From Mycobacterium sp. GA-1841 (GTDB lineage Bacteria > Actinomycetota > Actinomycetes > Mycobacteriales > Mycobacteriaceae), in contig NZ_MBEQ01000020.1 of NCBI RefSeq assembly GCF_001954135.1, positions 1-50,270 of the forward strand: DNA of 50,270 bases, read 5' to 3'. Every line of letters begins with the position of its first letter. Within the stretch, counting starts at the first letter, position 1. Position numbers and translations under genes: made by a program. Below are positions 10,300 to 19,200 of the stretch, in pieces. A model generated the notes under the pieces. That model made no database searches. It saw only the letters and a list, made by a program, of their open reading frames with translations, and had not been told where the DNA came from.

Positions 10300-13200
10300 A
10301 TGGAATCCGCCGATCTTCCAACAGAACTCGCTCCACGCTTCGCGATCGTCGGCTACGCGGCACGGTTCCCCGGAGCCGACGATGCCGACGAATTCTGGGA
10401 TCTTCTGCGTGAGGGCCGCGAGGCGATTTCCGAGGTGCCGGAAGATCGCTGGGACGTCGACGAATTCTTCGATCCCGAGCCGGGAGCGCCGGGCAAGGTG
10501 GTGACCCGCCGCGCCGGATTCGTCGACGATGTGACGGGTTTTGACGCGCCGTTCTTCGGCATGTCGACCCGCGAGGTCCGGCTGATGGACCCGCAGCACC
10601 GGCTTTTGCTCGAGACCGCTTGGCGCGCCGTGGAACACTCGGGTACCGCGCCGACTTCTCTTGCGAACTCCAATACCGGGGTGTTCGTCGGTCTGGCCAC
10701 TCACGACTACCTGGGCATGGCGTCCGACGAGCTGACCTATCCCGAGATCGAGGCCTATATGGCCATCGGCACATCCAACGCTGCGGCCGCCGGTCGGATC
10801 AGCTATCGGTTGGGCCTGCAGGGCCCCGCCGTCGCCGTCGACACCGCCTGCAGTTCGTCGCTGGTGGCCATCCATCAGGCTTGCCAGGCGCTGCGGCTGG
10901 GTGAATGCGATCTCGCCCTGGCCGGCGGCGCCAATGTCCTGCTCACTCCGGCCACCATGATCACGTTCTCCAACGCCCACATGCTGGCCCCCGACGGCCG
11001 GTGCAAGACGTTCGACGCCGCCGCGGACGGCTACGTGCGCGGTGAGGGCTGCGGTGTCATCGTCATCAAACGTCTCGAGGATGCCGTCCGTGACGGGGAC
11101 CGGATCCGGGCCGTGATTCGCGGCAGCGCAATCAATCAGGACGGTGCGTCAGGCGGTCTGACCGTGCCGAACGGGGTGGCCCAGCAACATGTCATCGCCG
11201 ATGCCCTCAAGCGCGCCGACGTATTGCCGAGCGAGGTCGGTTACCTCGAAGCGCACGGCACCGGGACGTCGTTGGGTGATCCGATCGAGGCCCAGGCCGC
11301 GGGCGCGGTGCTCGGCGCCGGGCGCGAAGCCGACCGGCCGCTGCTGATCGGGTCGGCGAAGACCAACATCGGGCACCTGGAGGCCGCCGCGGGCATCGCC
11401 GGTGTGATCAAGGTCATCCTGGCGCTGGAAAACGAGGCGCTGCCCAAACACCTCAACTTCGAAAATCCCTCGCCGCACATCCCGTGGGACCGGCTCGCGG
11501 TCGAGGTGGTGAAGGAGACCATTCCCTGGGAGCGCAACGGCCGGGCCCGGATCGCCGGGGTCAGCTCGTTCGGGTTCGCCGGGACCAACGCGCACGTCAT
11601 CCTCGAAGAGGCCCCCGAGCACAGCGTCGCACCGCAGGCGGACGAGCAGCCCGGCGCGAAGTTCAGCATCCTGCCGTTGTCGGCACATACGCCGGGCGCG
11701 CTGGTTCAGATCGCCGACCAGTACCGCAGCTGGTTGACCGCGCATCCGGAGGCCGGTTTGGCCGACGTGTGCCACACCGCCGGCACCGGCCGGGCACACC
11801 TGGAGCACCGGGCCGCCCTGGTGGTGAACTCGCGAGAGTCTGCCCTCGAACTGCTCAGGGCGCTCGCCGACGACCGCCCGGCCCCCGGCCTGGTGCGCGG
11901 CGAATCGTATGACAAACCCAAGACCGCCTGGCTGTTCACCGGTCAGGGCAGCCAGTACCCGGGTATGGCCCGGGAGTTGTTCGACACCGAGCCGGTGTTT
12001 GCCGAGACCGTGCGGCAATGCGCCGCCGCCGTCGAGGGTGTACTCGAAAAGCCTTTGCTGGACGTGATTTTCGACGTGGACGCGCCCGACGCCGACGAGA
12101 CGATGCGCCTGACGTCCTACGCACAACCGGCGTTGTTCGCCGTGGAAATGGGTCTGGCGCGACTGTGGCAGTCATGGGGCTTCGAGCCCGATGTGGTGCT
12201 GGGACACAGTGTCGGCCAGTACTCGGCAGCCTGCGTCGCGGGCGTGTTCAGCATCGAAGACGGTGCCCGGCTGATGGCCGAACGCGGCCGTCTCTTCGGC
12301 AGCCTGCCCGCCGGCGGCCGAATGGTCGCGGTGTTCGCCGCAGCCGAGCGGGTCGAGAGCCTGACCGACGAGTTCCCGAGCCTGTCGGTGGCCGCGTACA
12401 ACGGCGCCAACACCGTGTTGTCCGGCCCGGCAGCGGATCTGGAGCAGGCCGTGGCCCGCCTGGCGGCCGACAATGTGCGGTGCGACTGGCTGGAGACCAG
12501 CCACGCATTCCACTCGGCGCTGCTCGACCCGATCCTCGACGAGTTCGAGGCCGCCGCAAACGGCATCGATTTCGCCGCGCCGCAACGCATCCTGATCGAC
12601 AACCGCACCGGCGCCGCCCTGGGCCGCAGCGTCAAACTCGACGGTGCCTACTGGCGCCGGCACGCCCGACAGCCGGTGGAGTTCGCCAAGAGCGTGCAGA
12701 CGCTGGCCGACCTGAACTGCAAACTGCTGCTGGAGATCGGCCCGCGCCCGGTGCTCACCGCGGCCGCCCTGAGCGCCTGGCCCGACCCGGCCACCGCGCC
12801 ACGCGTGATCACCTCGCTGCGCCGCAACACCACCGACCACCGGCAGATCACCGAAGCCCTCGCCGACGCGTACGTCCTGGGCCACCTGCCCGATTTCGGC
12901 GCGCTCCGGCCCACCCATACCCGCAAGCTGGACCTGCCCACCTATCCGTTCGAACACCGCCAGTACTGGTACCGCGACGACCGGGAGCGCCCCAACCAAC
13001 AACAACACCTCGGCGGTCCGCGGACCGAGGCCGTCCGCCTGCTCGAGGACGGCCGGATCGACGAACTGGCCACGCTGATCGGGGCCGAGAGCGACGACCG
13101 CTACATCGCCGACGTGCTGACCAAGCTTGCCGCACAACACAACCGGCAACGGACCACACAATCCATCGCCGACGACCGCTACGAGTTCCGCTGGGATAAA

Positions 13201-16200
13201 TCCCCCGCCGCACTGTCCGGCCCCGCCGGCGAGGGCACCTGGATCCTGGTCGGCGAGGAGTCCGCCGCGATCTCGCCGCTGGTCGAGGCGCTCAACGCGC
13301 GCGGTCACCGGTATCGGTTCGTCGCATTGCCGGAGTCGGAGGCCGACGAGGCCCAACTGGCCGACGTGTTGCGTGCGGCGGCAGCCGACGAGGCGACACT
13401 GCAGATCCTGCACGTGGCGGCCGCCGTCGACGCCGAGGGCGCACCGTCGATGCAGTCGTTACTGCGGATGCAGCACCGGACGCTGAGCGGGACGCTGCGG
13501 TTGTTCCGCGCCGCGGTGGCCGCCGAACTGCGCAACCCCATCTGGGTGGCGACCCGTGGCGCACAACGCGTCACCGACACCGACACCGTCACACCGGATC
13601 AGAGCTGCCTGTGGGGATTTGGCCGCGCCGCGGCCCTGGAACTTCCGCAGCTGTGGGGTGGGTTGGCCGACCTGCATGACGGCAGCGCCGATGAATGGTC
13701 CCAACTCATCGACCGGGTGAGCACCCCGCGCGATGCGGCCGCCCGTGAGGACCAGATCGCCTTGCGCGATCACGCGGTCTATGTTCCGCGCCTGGTCCGG
13801 CGCGAGCAGCTGCCGAGCGGTACGCCACTGCCGCTACACGACGGCGCAAGCTATCTCGTGACCGGAGGCCTCGGCTCCATCGGGCTGGAGGTGGCCGGCT
13901 ACCTGGCCGCCCACGGCGCCAAGCAACTGGTGCTGACCAGTCGGCGTCCGGCCAGTGAAACCGCCCGGCAACGGATCGACACGCTGAGCGAGCAGTACGG
14001 CTGTGACGTCAGGGTCATCACCGCCGACGTCGCCGACGCACACGATATCGCACGGCTGCTGGCAAGCGTGCGGGCCGAGCTGCCGCCGCTGGCCGGTATC
14101 GTCCACGCCGCCGGGGAGAACAACACCACCCCGATCAGCGACCTGACCGACGCCGAAGTCGACCGCGTCTTCGCCGGAAAGGTGTGGGGTGCTTGGCATC
14201 TGAGTGAGGCCGCGGCAGACCTGAAGCTTGACTTCTTCGTCACCACCTCGTCGATCGCCTCGGTGTGGGGCGGATTCGGACAGACCGCCTACAGCGCCGC
14301 CAACGCCTTCCTCGACGGGCTGGCCTGGCGGCTGCGGGAACAGGGCGTCGCTGCCACCAGCGTCAACTTCGGCCCCTGGTCAGCCGGGATGGCCGACGCG
14401 GAATCCCGAGCACGGCTGGAACAGCGCGGAATTCGCACCTTGTCCCCGGCCGATGCGCTGGCGGGCCTGGCCGATGTGGCGACCGCGTCGGGACCGGGCC
14501 TGGCCCAGGGCGTCGTCGCACGGATTGACTGGGCACGTTTCCTTCCGCTCTACCAACAGGCCGGGCGGCGGGCGTTCCTCGCCGAATTGGAGCGCGAGGT
14601 GCCCGCCCATTCGGCCGCAGCCGGCGCGGCGACCGCCTCGGGCAAGACCCAGCTGGTCGAGCGGCTGGCGAGCGCGCCCGTTCAGCAGCGCAAGAAACTG
14701 CTGACCGACTACCTGCGCGATGCCGTGGCCGAGGTGACCCGGGTGGACCCTGCCGAGATCCGTGAGGACGCCGGGTTCTTCGACCTCGGCATGGACTCGC
14801 TAATGGCCGTGGAACTGCGGCGTCGCCTGGAAACCGGCCTGGGCCACGAGATTCCGGTCACGCTGGTGATGGACCACCCGCGGCTGTCCGATGCGGCCGA
14901 CTGGCTGCTCGGTGACGTGCTGGGCCTGAGCGAGCAGGCGTCCGCCGCGGCCGCCCCGGTCACGGTGGCGTCGCGCACCGACGACCCCATCGCGATCATC
15001 GCGGTGTCGTGCCGGTTCCCCGGCGCACCGGACCCCGAAGCGTTCTGGGACGTGCTGTCCGGCGGTGTCGACGCGATCCGGGAGGTCCCGGAGGACCGGT
15101 TCGACATCGACGAGTTCTACGATCCCGACCCGGACGCCCCGGGCAAGACCTACACCCGCTTCGGCGGGTTCCTGGACGGGATCGACGGATTCGATCCCGA
15201 GTTCTTCGGTATCTCGCCCCGCGAAGCAGTCTGGATCGAGCCACAGCAACGGCTCATGCTCGAAACCGTCTGGGAGGGCCTGGAGCGGGCTGGATACGCG
15301 CCGGCCACCTTGCGGGGCAGCCGGACCGGCATCTTCACCGGTGTGGCCGCCAACGAGTACGCGCACCTGCTGTCGGCCGAGCCGATCGACAAGATCGAAC
15401 CGCACTTCATCACCGGTAACGCCCTCAACGCCATCTCCGGCCGAGTGGCCTTCGCGCTCGGCTTCGAAGGCCCGGCCGTGGCCGTGGACACCGCATGCAG
15501 CTCGGCGTTGGTGGCCGTGCATCAGGCCGTGCAGGCGCTGCACTCCGGGGACTGCGACATGGCCCTGGCCGGTGGCGTCAACGTGCTGCTGAGCCCGGTG
15601 ACCGTCATCGCCGCCTCGCGGGCGAGGATGTTGTCCCCTGTCGGGCGCTGCAAGACATTCGACGCCTCTGCCGACGGCTATGTGCGCAGCGAAGGCTGCG
15701 GGATTCTGGTGCTCAAGCGGCTCAGTGACGCCCAACGCGACGGCGACCGGATCTGCGCCGTCATCCCCGCGAGCGGGGTGAACCAGGACGGCGCATCCAG
15801 CGGTCTGACCGTGCCCAACGGCGGTGCGCAGCAACGGCTCATCACCTCGGTGCTGGCCCGTGCCGGGCTGTCCGGCGGCGACGTCGACTACCTCGAGGCA
15901 CACGGCACCGGCACCCCACTGGGCGACCCGATCGAGGTCCAGGCCGCCGCGGCCGCCTACGGCGGCTCCCGCGCCGCCGACCGGCCCTTGCTGATGGGCT
16001 CGGTGAAGACCAACATCGGCCACACCGAATCCGCCTCGGGTGCAGCCGGTTTGATCAAGGTCGTGTTGTCGTTGCAGAACGAGGTGTTGCCGCAGAGCCT
16101 GCACTTCGACAACCCGTCGCCGCACATTCCGTGGGACTCCCTGTCGGTGCGGGTGGTGAACGAGGCGCTGCCGTGGCAGACCAACGGCAGGCCGCGACGG

Positions 16201-19200
16201 GCCGGGGTGAGCTCTTTCGGATTCACCGGCACCAACGCCCACGTGCTCATCGAAGAGGCACCGGCTGCCCCGGTGGAAGGCCCTGCCGTGAGCGACGACC
16301 CGGTACCCGTCGAAACCGCCGAGCAGTCCACCGCCAACGTGCTTGCGTTGTCGGCGCGGTCACCGGAAGCGCTGGTGTCCTTGGCCCGGCGTTACGAGAA
16401 CTGGCTGGACGGCCACCCGGACGCGGACATCGCCGACGTGTGCCTGACCGCCGGAACGGGCCGTTCGCACTTCGAGCACCGCGCCGCGCTGGTGGTGGAG
16501 TCGACCGAGGACGCCCGCGTCGGCCTGGCCGACCTGGCCGAGAACCGCACGCGGCCCGGCGTGGTCCGTGGTGAGCACACGAATCACCCGACGACAGCCT
16601 GGTTGTTCACCGGGCAGGGCAGTCAGCATCCAGGGATGGCGCGTCAATTGTTCGACGCGGAACCGGTTTTCGCCGAGACCGTGACCCGCTGCGCAGAGGC
16701 GGTCAAGGACATCCTGGCCAAGCCGCTGCTCGAGGTCATGTTCGCCACCGGCGGTGACGCGGCGGAAACGCTGCGGCACACCTCATATGCGCAACCGGCC
16801 CTGTTCGCCGTCGAGATGGGCCTGGCCCGACTGTGGCAGTCGTGGGGCATCCAACCCGACGTGGTGCTGGGCCACAGCGTCGGGCAGTACGCGGCGGCCT
16901 GCGTGGCCGGCGTGTTCAGCCTCGAAGACGGCGCCCGGCTCATGGCCCACCGCGGCCGGCTGTTCGGCAGCCTGCCCGAAGGCGGACGCATGGTGGCGGT
17001 GTTCACCGACCCCAAGCAGGTCGAGCAGATCTCCGGTGAGTTCCCGCGGGTCTCGGTCGGTGCCTACAACGGGCCCAACACCGTGCTGTCAGGTCCGGGT
17101 GAGGATCTGGAGAAGGCCGTCGCGCGGTTCGAAGAGGAGGGCATTCGCTGCACCTGGTTGCAGACCAGCCACGCCTTCCACTCCGAACTGCTCGATCCGG
17201 TGCTCGACGAGTTCGAATCGTTTGCGGCCCAGGTGCAGTACGCAACCCCGACGCTGCCGCTGGTCTGCAACCGCACCGGCGCGGTGCTCACCGCCCAGAC
17301 CGTGATCGACGCCCAGTACTGGCGGCGGCATTCCCGCCAGCCCGTGCAGTTCGCCGAAAGTGTGCGCACCGTGGCGGCGTTGGGATGCTCGGTGCTGATG
17401 GAGATCGGTCCGCAGCCGGTGCTGACCGGTGCGGCGGTGCAGGTGTGGCCCGAGCATCTTCCCGCGCCGCGAGCCATCGTCTCGCTGCGCAAGGGGGTGG
17501 ACGACCGGCGCCAGATCGCCGACGCGCTGGCCGCGGCCTACGTCGGCGGACATCGACCCGACTTCGCCGCCGTGCATGGCCGGTCGGGCCGGCGGGTCGA
17601 ACTGCCCACGTACCCGTTCCAGCGTCGCCGCTTCTGGCCCAAGGGTGGGGCGATCGCCGTCGAGGGCGGAGTGGGCTCCGGCGGTTCCGGAATCTTGGGC
17701 AGCGGTAAGGATCTCGCCTCCGGCGATTCGGTCTACACCAGCCGGTTGTCCGTGAAATCGCAACCGTGGCTGTCCGACCACGTCATCTACGGCACCGTCG
17801 TCGTCCCCGGCGCCACCTACGCGGCGATGGCACTGGCCGCGGTCGGCACCCCGGCGCGCGCCAAGGACGTGTTCTTCTATGAGCCGATCATCTTGCCGGA
17901 GAGGACTTCCCGTGAAGTGCAGCTGACGTTGCATCCGCTGGAGACCGGCGGTGAATGGACGTTCCAGGTGCACAGCCGCCCCTACGGCGAGCGGGATGCC
18001 GAATGGTCGTTGAACGCCGAAGGCACCGTCGTGTCCGGTGCCGAGGACGACGACTCCGCTGCCGACGGTGATCCCGTCGACGAAGCGATCGAACGGCTGG
18101 AGCGGATGCGTCCGCAGGAACTGTTCGAAACCTTTGCCGACTTGGAACTGGCGTGGGGTCCGACGTGGTCGGGTTCACTGAAGTCGTTGTGGCTCGGTGA
18201 GGGTGAGGCGATCGGCGACATCCTGGTCGGCGCAGAACTGGCCGAACAACTGGGCACCGAGCCCATGCACCCGGTGCTGATGGATCTGTGCACCGGCGTG
18301 GCGTTCCCGGCATTCCCGGCACTGCTCGCGGCCGAGCAGGGGGTGAACGACCTGTTCCTGCCGTTGCGGTACGGGCAGGTCACCCTGAAGGAGAAGATGC
18401 CACGGCGCTTCTACTGCCGCGCCCGCTGGCACGAGAGCGCCCTGGACAGTGAAACTCAGGTGTTCGATCTGGAGTATCTGGATCGGGACGGCCGTCACCT
18501 GGGCGGTATTCGTGAGTTCACCGTCAAACGCGCACCGCGCGAAGCGTTGCTGCGTGGGCTCGGCGGCGACGCCACCCGACTGCTCTACACACTTGGCTGG
18601 AACGAGTTGCCACCGCCGGCCCCGAGCGTGGACGGTTCCGAGGCCACTGCCGCCGGTACCTGGCTGATCGCCGGGTTCGACGAGCTCGCGACACAGGTTC
18701 CGGGTTGCATCCCGGTCAACCGGGCAGCCGATCCAGAATTGCTGGGACAGCTGCTGACTCAGGCGCAGGAGCGCGGGCTGCCGTTCTCCGGCGTGGTGTG
18801 GCGGGCCAGTGCGCCAGGCGCCGCCGAATCCGCTGCCGACGCGGCCGCGCGGCTGGAGACCGAGATCGAGAACCTGCTGTCCGCGGTGCACACCGTGCAG
18901 GGTGGCCAGAAGCTGCCCGGTGGATTGTGGATCGTCACCGAGCGGGGCGTGGCCACCGAGTCCGGTGAGCCGGTCGATCCGGTGCAGGGCGCCCTGTGGG
19001 GCTTCGGACGCACGACGATCAACGAGGAACCGGCGTTGCGCGCCAAGCTCATCGACGTCGACGGATCACCAGAAGCCGTGCAGGCCCTGGCGACGCTGTT
19101 GGCCACGCCGATCGACGAGCCGGAAATCGCCATGCGCCAAGGGAAGCTGCTGGCATCACGGCTGTTGCCGTGGGCACGCAGTGGACATCTCACGGTGCCG

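Noticed and set aside
11149..16242. Several long minus-strand frames within pks
   Set aside because: They mirror pks codon bias and repeat between the two modules because the modules are homologous.
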